Assembly (NCBI GenBank): GCA_035328405.1
Contig: DAOLIT010000012.1
Coordinates: 25,523-89,522, forward strand
DNA from: JAEUKA01 sp035328405
GTDB taxonomy: Bacteria > Myxococcota_A > Polyangia > Palsa-1104 > JAEUJZ01
Reading direction: 5' to 3'
DNA: 64,000 bases
The notes under the pieces are model-generated. The model was not told the DNA's origin and made no database searches. It worked only from the letters and a program-made list of their open reading frames with translations. The position numbers were made by a program, and so were the translations under genes. This document shows positions 34,461-43,581 of this stretch, piece by piece. Position 1 is the stretch's first letter. Each line of letters begins with the position of its first letter.

Positions 34461-36389
34461 TTAGGCTTTCTCGGGGGTCAGGACGGGTGGCCTCAAAATC
34501 GGCGAGGCGGACGATTTCACCGCCGCAGCATCGTTTTTGGTCGAACGCAAACCCGAAGCAGGTCGCTCGGGCAGCGTGCCGCCTTTCAGCAGCACTTCGA
34601 CATCCTCACCGCTCAGCGTTTCGTGGACGAGAAGCGCGCCCGAAACCCGCTTGAGCTGCTCGATGTTGGTCGCCAGCAGTTCTTTGACCCGACCGTATTG
34701 CGCAAGCACGATGCTCTTGACCTCATCGTCAATGATCCGCGCGGTGTCTTCCGAATAGTTTTGGGCTTGCGCAATCTCGCGCCCCAAAAACACATGTTCG
34801 TCTTTGCGACCAAACGTCAGAGGACCGAGTTTGTCGCTCATGCCCCAGTTGCACACCATCTTGCGCGCCAAGTCGGTGGCATGGTCCAAATCGCTGCCCG
34901 CGCCCGTCGTGAGGTGCGAAAACACCAGTTCCTCAGCCACGCGGCCTCCCATCAGCACCGCGATTTTGCTTTCGGCCCATTCTTTGGTCGCGTTCAACCG
35001 ATCTTCGGTCGGAAGCTGCTGCGTCACACCCAGTGCCGGACCTCGCGGAATGATCGTCACGCGATGCACGGGGTCGGTTCCCGGCAAAAGATGCGCGACC
35101 AACGTGTGACCGGCTTCGTGGATCGCCGTGATGTGGCGTTCCTTTTCGGAAATGACCATGGATTTGCGCTCGGGGCCCATCAGCACTTTGTCTTTGGCCT
35201 CTTCAAAGTCGCGCATTTCCACCATGTCTTTGCCTTTTCGCGCAGCCATGAGCGCCGCCTCATTCACGAGCGACTCGAGATCGGCCCCGGAAAAACCCGG
35301 CGTGCTGCGAGACACAATCGACAGTTCCACATCCGGGCCGAGTGGAACGCGCCGCGCGTGAACCCGCAAAATCCCCTCGCGACCTTTGACATCCGGCCTG
35401 GGAACCACGATGCGGCGATCGAAACGACCGGGCCGCAGAAGCGCGGGGTCCAGCACGTCGGGCCGGTTGGTCGCAGCGATCATGATGACGCCATCGTTCG
35501 ACTCGAAACCGTCCATTTCGACCAGAAGTTGGTTCAGCGTCTGTTCGCGCTCGTCGTGTCCGCCGCCCAGGCCTGCGCCCCGGTGCCGACCGACTGCATC
35601 AATCTCATCAATAAAGATGATGCACGGCGCGCTTCGTTTGCCTTGCTCGAACAGATCGCGGACGCGGCTTGCACCGACACCGACAAACATTTCGACGAAA
35701 TCGCTGCCCGAGATGCTGAAAAACGGCACGCCTGCCTCGCCCGCAATCGCCCTCGCCAAAAGCGTTTTGCCCGTGCCCGGCGGTCCCATCATGAGCACGC
35801 CTTTCGGAATGCGTCCGCCGAGTCGAGTGAACTTTTTGGGGTCTTTTAAGAATGCGATGATTTCTTCGACTTCATCCTTGGCTTCCTCAACGCCTGCCAC
35901 ATCGGCGAACGTGACCTTGTGTTGGTTTTCCGCCATAAAGCGCGCCTTGGCTTTGCCAAAACTCATCGCTTTTCCGCCGCTCGCTTGAAGCTGCCGCATC
36001 ATCACGAAGAACAGCACGACGACCAGAATCATCGGCAGCACTGTCGAGAGAATCATCATGATGATTCCGCCCTCGACCGGCTTTTCGATTTCGTAGTGAA
36101 TTTTGGCTTTGTCGAGCGCGGCCAGCACTTGCGCATGCGCGGCTTCAGACGGGCCGACCACGCGCGCCCGGTCTTTCGGAGGCTGTTCGTTGTAGGTGAT
36201 GTGAAATTCTTGACCGTCGATCTTGACCGACTTGATGTGTTTGCCGTTTGTTTCGACTTCCTGCATGAACTCAGAAAAGCTCGGTTTCTTTTCCTCGGTC
36301 ATCCGAGCCGACGAGATGAGCTGATAGGCCGCGATAGACGCCAGACCCATCATGATCCAAACCAAAATTGTCTTGTGTGACTGCCGCAA
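34461..36389 (-). CDS. ftsH: ATP-dependent zinc metalloprotease FtsH
   Basis: 642 residues from TTG at 36389 (AGAGG six bases upstream). FtsH is the membrane AAA+ protease that degrades damaged membrane proteins and regulators such as LpxC. Two membrane helices (about 8-27 and 107-129) flank the periplasmic domain. Walker A GPPGTGKT is at 202-209, the pore loop FVG around 235, Walker B IIFIDEID, the arginine fingers in RPGRFDRR, and the zinc site H424-E-A-G-H428. The length is standard. The C-terminal 40 residues are disordered and basic. It heads a two-gene unit with the cardiolipin synthase gene, which links protease and membrane-lipid maintenance. Confidence 0.97.
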   Translation of the reverse strand: MRQSHKTILVWIMMGLASIAAYQLISSARMTEEKKPSFSEFMQEVETNGKHIKSVKIDGQEFHITYNEQPPKDRARVVGPSEAAHAQVLAALDKAKIHYEIEKPVEGGIIMMILSTVLPMILVVVLFFVMMRQLQASGGKAMSFGKAKARFMAENQHKVTFADVAGVEEAKDEVEEIIAFLKDPKKFTRLGGRIPKGVLMMGPPGTGKTLLARAIAGEAGVPFFSISGSDFVEMFVGVGASRVRDLFEQGKRSAPCIIFIDEIDAVGRHRGAGLGGGHDEREQTLNQLLVEMDGFESNDGVIMIAATNRPDVLDPALLRPGRFDRRIVVPRPDVKGREGILRVHARRVPLGPDVELSIVSRSTPGFSGADLESLVNEAALMAARKGKDMVEMRDFEEAKDKVLMGPERKSMVISEKERHITAIHEAGHTLVAHLLPGTDPVHRVTIIPRGPALGVTQQLPTEDRLNATKEWAESKIAVLMGGRVAEELVFSHLTTGAGSDLDHATDLARKMVCNWGMSDKLGPLTFGRKDEHVFLGREIAQAQNYSEDTARIIDDEVKSIVLAQYGRVKELLATNIEQLKRVSGALLVHETLSGEDVEVLLKGGTLPERPASGLRSTKNDAAAVKSSASPILRPPVLTPEKA

Positions 36390-36955
36390 AGGGAACCTCT
36401 GTGTTTCGACGTTGGGCGCGAAAGGAATGAAAGCTTACTTAAGACCGCTTCTTCCTGCCAGCCAGAGGGAACGCTGTTTCCATTTTGGCGGAAAGAAACC
36501 CGGCGAAAAGAAAACTTCGCCAGGTGATCCGATGCCCGTCGAGCCCGAGCAACCGCAAGAAAACCGATTCGCGCCTGCTTGTCCGATTCTTAGCCGCCGT
36601 CGAACATCGCACCTTGTTGCCAACTGGCGAGACGCAGGTCCGGGTTGCCCGGCGTCAAAAGCCACGTCAACACGCGCTTCATCGCCGACACTGCCGCCTG
36701 AAACAGCGAACCTTGCGTCTCCGAACACGGGTCGCCCGTCGAAGTCGAGCAAGCCGCCAGGATTTCGATTTGAGACAAGTTGTGAAAGTTTGCGGTGAAC
36801 ATGGTGGCCTCCTCGTGTTTTCGTTTTCATGCAATCGCAGGAGGAATGCCAACCACCACACCGTCGAGCGCGCAAAACCGAGCGCCCTTTTCTGCGCAGC
36901 CTTGCTGGAACCGCTGGCCGTTTTTGCCGACTGTTTGCGACTGGGCCAAACCCGT
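36390..36955. other. Intergenic region containing one small ORF
   Basis: 566 bases between the ftsH start and the stop of the phosphatase gene, both on the minus strand. It holds the small ORF at 36590-36802; the 200 bases between that ORF and ftsH should hold the ftsH promoter, but no clear box was seen. The 150 bases upstream of the ORF look non-coding. Confidence 0.5.
36590..36802 (-). CDS. Small hypothetical protein with strong ribosome site
   Basis: 70 residues. AGGAGG at 36808-36813 stands five bases before the ATG, one of the best ribosome sites in the window, which is the main reason to believe it. The product begins MFTANFHNLSQIEIL, has two cysteines (in ACSTSTGDPCS) and an amphipathic helix with MKRVLTWLLTP. 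There is no signal peptide or membrane helix. The pattern, a short leader-like N-terminus followed by a Ser/Thr/Cys-rich segment, is reminiscent of peptide precursors, but no modifying enzyme is adjacent. Family unknown. Confidence 0.5.
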   Translation of the reverse strand: MFTANFHNLSQIEILAACSTSTGDPCSETQGSLFQAAVSAMKRVLTWLLTPGNPDLRLASWQQGAMFDGG

Positions 36956-38341
36956 TCAGCGCAGCGGGGATTGGGCCCTCGCCGGTTGAAACCCAGACGA
37001 GGGCGCGGACGGCGCAGTCGATGCTGTTGATGCTGTTGATGCGGTCGGTGCAGTCGGTGCCGGTGACGCAGGCGGCGCGGGCGGCGCAGTCGATGTAGGC
37101 GGCGCGGGCACAAGCGTCAAGAAGGCCGGACCCGGCGGTGTCGATTGGGTCAGCGATCGCAACGCCGGATCGACAATCTCGCGGATCGGTTTCCCCGTGG
37201 CAGTCGGAAACCCGATGCCCAAAAGCTTGGCGACCGTGGGCGCAAGATCCGTGTGTTTGTACGTCCCCCGCGCCGTCCGAGCCGGTATCCCCGGCCCCAC
37301 CGCAAGCGCAAACACCCCCGCACACCCCGAGCAAGGCTTGGTCCGAATTTTCTCTGCGATGCACCGACCGTGCGACGCCCATTGCGCAGGGTCCTCTGCC
37401 GTGTCGCGCCCATGGTCTGTCGTGATGAGCAGATACGTGTTGTCCCGATAAAACGGGTCCGCTTGCAGCGTGTCAAAGATGCGTCCCAACAGGTAATCGT
37501 CCTGCCGCAGCGCCAAGTGGTAATGAAAAATCCCGTAGTGCTGCCCCGTCTTCCGCTGCACCCGTGCGTGCAGGTGTGCTTCCTCGTCCGCATCGCCCAA
37601 GTGAATCACCACCAGGCGCGGATGCCGTTTCGGCACTTCCCGAGCAAATTCCAAAAACGTGTCCACGTCCGTCCGCGAATTTGCATAGACCTCGGGTTTG
37701 AAAAACGGTCCTGGCCCTGGCGGTAGCGCAGACCCTTGGCCTTGCACTTGCGTCGGCACCGGCACGGGCACCGGCACGGGCGCAGACGGCGCTTGCGCCC
37801 CGTTCATCACATTCATCACGTTGTTTTTGAAACCGCAGCTTCGGAAAAAATCGTCCTCTGCCACAAGCGGCGGCACCGCTGCAATCGCACACAAAGGCGA
37901 CCACGACGCCACCAGGGCCACCCCATCAAACCCTTTCTTGAGCGGCCTCACCGCCTGCTGCATGAGCGTCGGGTAATGACTCCGAAAATCCTCGACCGGA
38001 GGATGGTTCGTCAGGATTTTTTCTTGCCGTCGCCCCGCGAAAATGTCCGCATACGCGGGCAAACTCACTCCCGCCGGGTTCGAGATCGACACATTCGGCA
38101 ACCACAACCCCCGCTTCCTCAGTTGCCCCAGCACCGGAAACAATTCGGAAAAACGCACCGGCCTCCCCGCATCATCCACCGCCCGACCGCCCCACTCTTG
38201 TTGGCGGATGCCGTCCACCAGAATCAGGACCACGTTGCGTTCTTTCGGTGCACCGGGCTGCGCCGGGCCCACTTCTGCACCGTGAACTGCCGCCAAGCTC
38301 CACCCCATACACAGGGCAAGCACCATGAGGACCCTTTGCAT
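36956..38341 (-). CDS. Secreted alkaline phosphatase-superfamily protein
   Basis: 461 residues with an N-terminal signal peptide ending near AVHGA. The metal-binding layout of the alkaline phosphatase/phosphodiesterase superfamily is visible: ILVDGIRQQEW (first Asp), VSLPAY where the nucleophile usually sits, VIHLGDADEEAH, TTDHGRD and a later YKHTDLAPTVAKLLG with histidine. The substrate is unknown; sulfatase, nucleotide pyrophosphatase or phosphoglycerol transferase activity are all possible. Two Pro/Val- and Ala/Ser/Thr-rich low-complexity stretches lie in the middle (about 190-205) and at the C-terminus (about 415-450). It is a single minus-strand gene; the repeat array and assembly gap lie just upstream of its start. 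Confidence 0.8.
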   Translation of the reverse strand: MQRVLMVLALCMGWSLAAVHGAEVGPAQPGAPKERNVVLILVDGIRQQEWGGRAVDDAGRPVRFSELFPVLGQLRKRGLWLPNVSISNPAGVSLPAYADIFAGRRQEKILTNHPPVEDFRSHYPTLMQQAVRPLKKGFDGVALVASWSPLCAIAAVPPLVAEDDFFRSCGFKNNVMNVMNGAQAPSAPVPVPVPVPTQVQGQGSALPPGPGPFFKPEVYANSRTDVDTFLEFAREVPKRHPRLVVIHLGDADEEAHLHARVQRKTGQHYGIFHYHLALRQDDYLLGRIFDTLQADPFYRDNTYLLITTDHGRDTAEDPAQWASHGRCIAEKIRTKPCSGCAGVFALAVGPGIPARTARGTYKHTDLAPTVAKLLGIGFPTATGKPIREIVDPALRSLTQSTPPGPAFLTLVPAPPTSTAPPAPPASPAPTAPTASTASTASTAPSAPSSGFQPARAQSPLR

Positions 38342-38424
38342 TCAGCGCACGATGTTACGAGAAGCCAAATGCCCATGTCCAGACTCCTCATCCCCTTCCC
38401 AATTCCCACCCACACCGCCGAAAA

Positions 38425-38716
38425 CCGACCTCGCACCCTGTTTCAACAGCATGAACCCTTGTCAAACCGACCTCGCACCCTGTTTCAACAGCATGAACCC
38501 TTGTCAAACCGACCTCGCNNNNNNNNNNNNNNNNNNNNNNNNNNNNNNNNNNNNNNNNNNNNNNNNNNNNNNNNNNNNNNNNNNNNNNNNNNNNNNNNNN
38601 NNNNNNNNNNNNNNNNNNACCCTGTTTCAAGCCGGTTGCACCGCCACAAAACCGACCTTGCACCCTGTTGGAAGCCGGTTGCACCGCCACAAAATCGACC
38701 TCGCACCCTGTTGGAA
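38425..38716. repeat. Intergenic tandem repeat array interrupted by the gap
   Basis: A conserved core of about 22 bases, CCGACCTCGCACCCTGTTTC plus AA, begins at 38425, 38467 and 38509 with a period of exactly 42 bases. After the gap it reappears as a partial copy at 38619-38630 and as variants with TTGG for TTTC at 38652 and 38695 (period 43). The bases between cores are one sequence left of the gap and a different one right of it, each repeated. The third copy runs into the Ns, so the array surely continues there. It lies between a phosphatase gene and an NtrC-family regulator reading away from each other. Confidence 0.88.
38519..38618. other. Assembly gap (100 N)
   Basis: Exactly 100 unknown bases, the conventional placeholder for a scaffold gap of unknown length. 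It falls inside the tandem repeat array, which is the likely cause of the broken assembly. Confidence 0.99.
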
Positions 38717-38803
38717 GCCGGTTCGTGGGCTTTTGCGGAAGGCCAAAGCCGGACGGGCCGATCCGTGCATGGCCCGTGCCTGTGCGCGTGCTATCGTGCG
38801 GCC

Positions 38804-40192
38804 ATGCCGTTGTCGTCTGCTCTTGTGGTCGAGGATGAGGAACAATTTCGCAAAGTCGTCGGCGAATTTCTCCAGGGCGCGGGTTATCTGGTCACGTTGT
38901 GCGACAGCGGGCAAAAAGCGATCCTCGCCGCCGAGGAAAAACCCTTCGACGTGATCATCAGCGATGTCCGCCTGGGCTATGGACCTGACGGGCTCGACGT
39001 GCTCCGCGCGTTTCAAAAGCACCAACCTCAGACTCCCGTCATCCTGATGACCGCGTTTGGCGATGTCGAAAACGCCATCAAAGCCATTCAGCAGGGTGCC
39101 TACGACTACATCTCGAAATTTCCGTTCCAGCCCCAGGAATTGCTCAATTGCGTCGCCCGCGCCCTCCAGCGCAGACGCCTCGCCGAAGAGGGCAACAAAA
39201 AACCCAAAGAGGCCCGCGCCAAAATCCGCGAGATCGTCGGTCGTTCCCCCGCCATGCTCGAGGTCTACAAGCTGGTTGCCCGCGTCGCCGGCACCCTTTC
39301 GACCGTCCTCGTCGTCGGTGAATCCGGCAGCGGCAAGGAGCTGGTCGCCCGTGCCATCCACAACCATTCCACCCGCGCGTCGGGCCCCTTTGTCGCAGTC
39401 AATTGCACCGCCATCAGCGAATCCTTGCTCGAATCCGAGCTGTTTGGACACGTTCGCGGCGCCTTCACCGGCGCTCAACACCAAAAACGCGGCTATTTTG
39501 AGGAAGCCCAAGGTGGGACCCTGTTTCTCGATGAAATCGGCGACATCAACCCCAAGATGCAGGCGCAACTACTGCGCGTGCTTCAGGAAGGCGAGATCCG
39601 GCGCGTCGGCAGCACCGAACCCCTCCGCATGGATGTCCGCGTCGTCGCCGCAACCAACCGCGACCTGGACGAGGAGGTCCACAAAGGTCGTTTTCGCGAA
39701 GACCTCTATTTCCGCATCAACGTCGTGACCATCCGTCTGCCGCCGCTGCGCGAACGCCCCGAAGACATCCCCCTTTTGGTCGATCACTTTTTGGAAAAAT
39801 ACGGCCATCGCGAGGGTCGCCCAACCGTCGGCGTGGACCAAGAAGCCATGGACTTGTTGTGTCGATACGGTTGGCCCGGCAACGTCCGCGAATTGGAGAA
39901 CGTCATCGAGCGTGCGCTCGCCCTGACCAAAAGCGGCATCGTTTTGCCGTCCGATTTGCCGCTCGACGTGCTCGGCAGCGAAGCCAAACAGATCCTGCGA
40001 CCCAGCGGAAACCTCGTCGAGGATCGCCCAACCCTCGCTGAACTCGAACAACGCTACGTAAACCTTGTCCTGCAACAGGAAGGCGGCAACAAAAAACGCG
40101 CCGCCGAAGTCCTGGGAATCGATCGCCGCACCCTCTATCGCACCCTAGAGCGCGGCAACCCCGACAAAGACCCCGAAGACAAAGACCCCTAG
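38804..40192 (+). CDS. NtrC-family sigma-54 response regulator
   Basis: 462 residues from ATG at 38804; the frame is open further upstream across the gap but that part is repeat-derived and is not coding. Receiver domain with VVEDEE and phospho-acceptor D54 in IISDVRLG; the lysine region reads ISKFPF rather than KPF. The AAA+ domain has Walker A GESGSGKE (172-179), the sigma-54-contacting GAFTGA loop (219-224), Walker B GGTLFLDEIGD and RELENVIERAL. The C-terminal Fis-type helix-turn-helix (NKKRAAEVLGIDRRTLYRTL) binds DNA. No partner kinase gene is adjacent. Targets unknown; a sigma-54-like promoter is seen at 7219. Confidence 0.95.
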   Translation: MPLSSALVVEDEEQFRKVVGEFLQGAGYLVTLCDSGQKAILAAEEKPFDVIISDVRLGYGPDGLDVLRAFQKHQPQTPVILMTAFGDVENAIKAIQQGAYDYISKFPFQPQELLNCVARALQRRRLAEEGNKKPKEARAKIREIVGRSPAMLEVYKLVARVAGTLSTVLVVGESGSGKELVARAIHNHSTRASGPFVAVNCTAISESLLESELFGHVRGAFTGAQHQKRGYFEEAQGGTLFLDEIGDINPKMQAQLLRVLQEGEIRRVGSTEPLRMDVRVVAATNRDLDEEVHKGRFREDLYFRINVVTIRLPPLRERPEDIPLLVDHFLEKYGHREGRPTVGVDQEAMDLLCRYGWPGNVRELENVIERALALTKSGIVLPSDLPLDVLGSEAKQILRPSGNLVEDRPTLAELEQRYVNLVLQQEGGNKKRAAEVLGIDRRTLYRTLERGNPDKDPEDKDP

Positions 40193-40208
40193 GCCCCCAA
40201 AAGCCCCC

Positions 40209-40451
40209 CTACTTCTTCAACCGCGTCTTCCAGAAAGCGAGCGCCTGCTCCTCGGTTCCGAATGTGACGACATCCACACCGCTGTTGCCCACCAGGCGCA
40301 TCGCAGCATGAACGATCTGCAAAAAGCCACGGTTGATGAAACTGGCATTGAAATAGATTACCCAGCAGGCAAAGCCGTCTGGGTGCCACGCAGCCATCTC
40401 CCGACGGATTTCAGGCGATGGCCCAACGGCATGGGCCAAATCGAGCAGCAA
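40209..40451 (-). pseudogene. Remnant of a STAS-like domain protein
   Basis: An 80-codon frame starting at a TTG (40451) with no ribosome site. Its product has LLLDLAHAVGPSPEIRREMAAW followed by a hydrophobic strand and a C-terminal FGTEEQALAFW, which resembles the second half of the small STAS/SpoIIAA-like proteins common in myxobacteria (DLS-type strand, then RR helix, then a TEAEARAWL ending). The reading frame stays open upstream and gives a plausible continuation (KLSYTQIGRQHG) but reaches the stop of the propeller lipoprotein gene with no start codon. So the first 30 or so residues are missing. It may be a decaying copy or a short functional protein. Confidence 0.5.
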
Positions 40452-40498
40452 CCGGAGTTGTCCATGCTGCCGGCCAATTTGGGTGTAGGAGAGCTTCG

Positions 40499-41770
40499 CT
40501 ATTCCACAGCCGTGTAGCGCAGAACAGTTCCGCTTTCCCCACCTGCGAACAGGTCACAGCCGTAACCAAAGATCGAAAACAAGTTTTTATCGGTTACCGT
40601 TCTCGATTGTCCGTGTACCGCCCACACGCTTCCGTCAAAGTGCAGAATCGTTCCGCTTCCTCCCACAGCCCACACGTCGTTCTTGCCACTGCCCCACAGG
40701 TCCCGCACATCTGAGTTGGCTGGAACGGAAGCAGCGTTCCACATCCGGTTTTGGGGGTCGTATTTGAAGATCGCACCGCTTGAGCTGGCCGCCCAAAAGT
40801 TATCCAGGGAATCCCCCCAAGCTGCGTTCAGGTTGATGATCCTTTCCATGTCTTCGTAAACACAGCCAGACTGCGTACATCGCAGCACCGGCCTCCTTGG
40901 CGGCTCCGGAGTCCAATCTGGCACCGGAATCACCACCTTTCCAAACGCCCAAACCGTATCGCCAAGGCCGAAGACTCTTTCGAGGTCCCCTGTGCAATTG
41001 GAGGGGACAGGAACGTCTTTCCAAACTTGCCCGTCATACCGCTGAACCTTACAAGCCTGTCCGCCAACCCAGACATTGTCTTTGCCGCCCGTCCAAACAC
41101 TGTTGGCATTAATTCCCGTCTTGACTGACTTCCACGTCCGACCGTCGAAATGCACCACGTCTGCGGAGCTGTTTGCCGCCCAAAGGTTTCCGGCACTGTC
41201 TCCATGTGCATCCAAGAACAAGTTGGTGTTTGAAGCTCCAGGGAGATACGTCCAGGTGGACGGAGCTGTCCATCGGAGATATGAAGTATCGGTTCCAAAA
41301 AACGTCACCTTCTTTTCCGAAGACCCCCAAACGCCTCTGTACGCTTGGGTCGGGGCTTTTTGCATCGCTTCGGCGACGTTCTGGAACGCATACTTGGTCT
41401 TTCCACAGTTGCAAAGCGAGGGCACCGTGGACTGGATGGGAATCGTGAGCTGCGTGGCATAGTAGGAAGAGCTGCGCACACCGTCTGCTCGCGCCACACC
41501 TTGGGCGATTGTGCAATCGTTTTGTCCGCTCCCGACCTTTCCAACGCCAACCATGCGGACCTCCAACGTACCAGACGCGCTGGTTGGGAGTGTCAGCGCA
41601 AAGCGTTCTTGTCGGGCGGTTTCCACCGTCGAAAACGGCACCCCATCCAGCGTCGCATCAATGCGCAGCGTATGCACGTCCGCTGGAAGTTCCGAAAGCT
41701 CGACGATCACGTTGGGACTGCACGAACTTCCCAAACACAAAGGAATCATCGCAAACAGAAAGCGTTTCAT
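40499..41770 (-). CDS. Propeller-type lipoprotein next to the caspase gene
   Basis: 423 residues from ATG at 41770, with GGGAGGG upstream. Lipobox GSSC (Cys17). After an N-terminal beta domain (about 20-120) come repeated blades of the type VWGSSEKKVTFFG, LWAANSSADVVHFDGRTW, LWGSGKNDVWAVGGSGTILHFDG, a pattern abundant in myxobacterial outer-membrane lipoproteins. Several cysteines (CNCGK, CTQSGC) probably form disulfides. The gene starts 40 bases after the stop of the caspase-like gene on the same strand, so the two probably share a transcript and a process. Ligand unknown. Confidence 0.8.
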   Translation of the reverse strand: MKRFLFAMIPLCLGSSCSPNVIVELSELPADVHTLRIDATLDGVPFSTVETARQERFALTLPTSASGTLEVRMVGVGKVGSGQNDCTIAQGVARADGVRSSSYYATQLTIPIQSTVPSLCNCGKTKYAFQNVAEAMQKAPTQAYRGVWGSSEKKVTFFGTDTSYLRWTAPSTWTYLPGASNTNLFLDAHGDSAGNLWAANSSADVVHFDGRTWKSVKTGINANSVWTGGKDNVWVGGQACKVQRYDGQVWKDVPVPSNCTGDLERVFGLGDTVWAFGKVVIPVPDWTPEPPRRPVLRCTQSGCVYEDMERIINLNAAWGDSLDNFWAASSSGAIFKYDPQNRMWNAASVPANSDVRDLWGSGKNDVWAVGGSGTILHFDGSVWAVHGQSRTVTDKNLFSIFGYGCDLFAGGESGTVLRYTAVE

Positions 41771-41810
41771 AGAAGCCCTCCCTTCGTTTGCCTCACTCGA
41801 TCAGATCACG

Positions 41811-43373
41811 TTAGGGGCGGGTCAGGGGAATCCGTTCCACGTTGCCCGGAACCGATTGCCAGGTTCCAGCCACCACACCTGCCGACACCACGCCCGCCAC
41901 ACCGATTCCCACGAGCGTCCACACCCACCACTTTTTGTACACAGGGGTTTCAGGTTTTACGATCGAAGGCATCACAGCCATCGCCGCGTCCGAAAGTTGA
42001 AGGGGCGAGTCCTGTTCCGGCATCGCGATTGGGAAATCCTGTATGTTGCTCGGCTTTGCCGTCGTTGGAGATTGCGTTCCACGAGTCAATGCCTTCACCC
42101 GTTCGCTCAAAAACAAATCCAGCATGTTGATCGTGACCGGCCTCCCCTTCATGTACGCCGCCGCACCCAGAAGTCCTTCCACAAGCGCGCGTGTGAACGC
42201 GCCGTTTTGCCAAGCATCCGACTCTTTGGAACTCTGTCTGCCCGTCGAAGCCGCGAACACCACCACTCCACTGTCGGCTGTGTTCATCTCGCGCAGGAAC
42301 GTATCCATGTCTGCGTCGCCCCGCAGGTTCCATTGTCCCATCACATTCCCGGAATGGCAGGTATCCAGAAACAAAAGAACTTTCCCCGGAATGCTCCGCA
42401 GGGTGCTCTGGACTTCTTCCTGAGCCAACATCGTCCGTTTGACCGCCTCTGGATCTGCATCATAGGGCAGGAAGTAGTACCGCCCCGTACTCGGATCATT
42501 GACGCCATGTCCCGCAAAAAAGACCATCGCTATATCGTGCGCAGTCGTTTGCCGCTGAATCCAATCCAGCCCATCCAGAATCGCCGCCTTGGTCGCCTTC
42601 TCATTCACCAAAAGACGTGTATTCACCTCTCGGTACAACTTGCCTTGCTGCCGTGAAAGGACCGTCGTCAAATCCGACGCATCTTTCGACGGATACGTCA
42701 GACTCATCGTCCGTTTTTCATACGACGAAATGCCCACCGCCAAGAGGTTCAGCCTGGGCTTCACCAAAAAACCGCTCTGTTGCGGCAATACCCGCTTCAC
42801 CGAAAGGAGCGTCGGCACCGAAGTCCCCCGATCGGTTTCCGCACGCAATGTGATCTGTGTATTTCCCTCCGGGATCGAGATAGACAGCCGAAAGAACAGT
42901 TCACCTGGATGTACGGTAGGCATGCTGAGGACCACACCCCGCGTTGCCGAGTCGGTCACTTTCTCTTGCGCCACAGTCTGACCCAACACTTCAGCAACCA
43001 CGCGAGCTACTTTCGCGCCGGTCATCGGTCGCACCGCCAGTTCGACCGCTAGGGAGTCTGTACTGATCGTCGCGCCATTAGCGGGACGCAATACGCGAAT
43101 CGTCGTTTCCCCTATCATCTCTGTTTGGGGTTCCGTCTTTTCCGCTGCCGTGGACTCCGCTTGTCCGATGGGTGCCAAAGCCGAACCAGCGGCTCGATTC
43201 GAGGTCTGTTCCGCAGCCGCCTCCTTTGCAGGCACTTTGTCTTGCGTCGATTCCTGCGTTCTTCGATGTTTCCGCGCGGATGTGGGTGTTTCGCTCGAAC
43301 AGAGCGACAATCCACCCAACAGCACCACCAGAAACCACAACGATCGCCTGTGTAACTCAAAACAACGGCGCAT
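41811..43373 (-). CDS. Membrane-anchored caspase-family protease (C14-like)
   Basis: 520 residues from ATG at 43373, chosen for the strong AGGAGG just upstream; the longer open frame has no such site. It starts with a hydrophobic segment and a Cys (GLSLC), an export signal or anchor. A beta-rich domain (about 90-200) is followed by the caspase p20-like domain (about 205-440) with the catalytic histidine H289 in VFFAGHGVND and cysteine C339 in LLFLDTCHSG. A helix near the C-terminus (KKWWVWTLVGIGVAG) could anchor the tail. Bacterial caspase homologs cleave after basic or other residues and take part in regulated death and signalling. It is divergent from a kinase-FGE fusion over a 208-base gap. 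Confidence 0.87.
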   Translation of the reverse strand: MRRCFELHRRSLWFLVVLLGGLSLCSSETPTSARKHRRTQESTQDKVPAKEAAAEQTSNRAAGSALAPIGQAESTAAEKTEPQTEMIGETTIRVLRPANGATISTDSLAVELAVRPMTGAKVARVVAEVLGQTVAQEKVTDSATRGVVLSMPTVHPGELFFRLSISIPEGNTQITLRAETDRGTSVPTLLSVKRVLPQQSGFLVKPRLNLLAVGISSYEKRTMSLTYPSKDASDLTTVLSRQQGKLYREVNTRLLVNEKATKAAILDGLDWIQRQTTAHDIAMVFFAGHGVNDPSTGRYYFLPYDADPEAVKRTMLAQEEVQSTLRSIPGKVLLFLDTCHSGNVMGQWNLRGDADMDTFLREMNTADSGVVVFAASTGRQSSKESDAWQNGAFTRALVEGLLGAAAYMKGRPVTINMLDLFLSERVKALTRGTQSPTTAKPSNIQDFPIAMPEQDSPLQLSDAAMAVMPSIVKPETPVYKKWWVWTLVGIGVAGVVSAGVVAGTWQSVPGNVERIPLTRP

Positions 43374-43581
43374 CTTCACCTCCTCAATCGGAACGAGGCG
43401 GAGCAAAATCGAGGCCAGAACCCCAAGCATAGAAGAATGTGCGGAACATGGATCAAGTTTGGGACAACCTCTCGGATTTGCTCCCATGTTGCCCGTCCAC
43501 AAAGGTCCACATGCGATTCAAACGCCGCAGACGGGAGCGCGTCCATGTTGTCTGTAAGAAGCTCCTGCGATAGCTTGTACC

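Noticed and set aside
33303..35849. 848-codon plus-strand open frame opposite cls and ftsH
   Set aside because: It is antisense to two unmistakable genes, crosses their boundary, and shows no domain; open antisense frames follow from the codon use of the real genes.
38425..38716. CRISPR-like array of about 22-base repeats and 20-base spacers
   Set aside because: The spacers repeat themselves instead of being unique, the period is only 42-43 bases, and no cas gene is present.
37736..38803. In-frame 5' extension of the NtrC-type regulator
   Set aside because: It runs through the assembly gap and tandem repeats and over the opposite-strand phosphatase gene; the receiver domain starts at the ATG at 38804.
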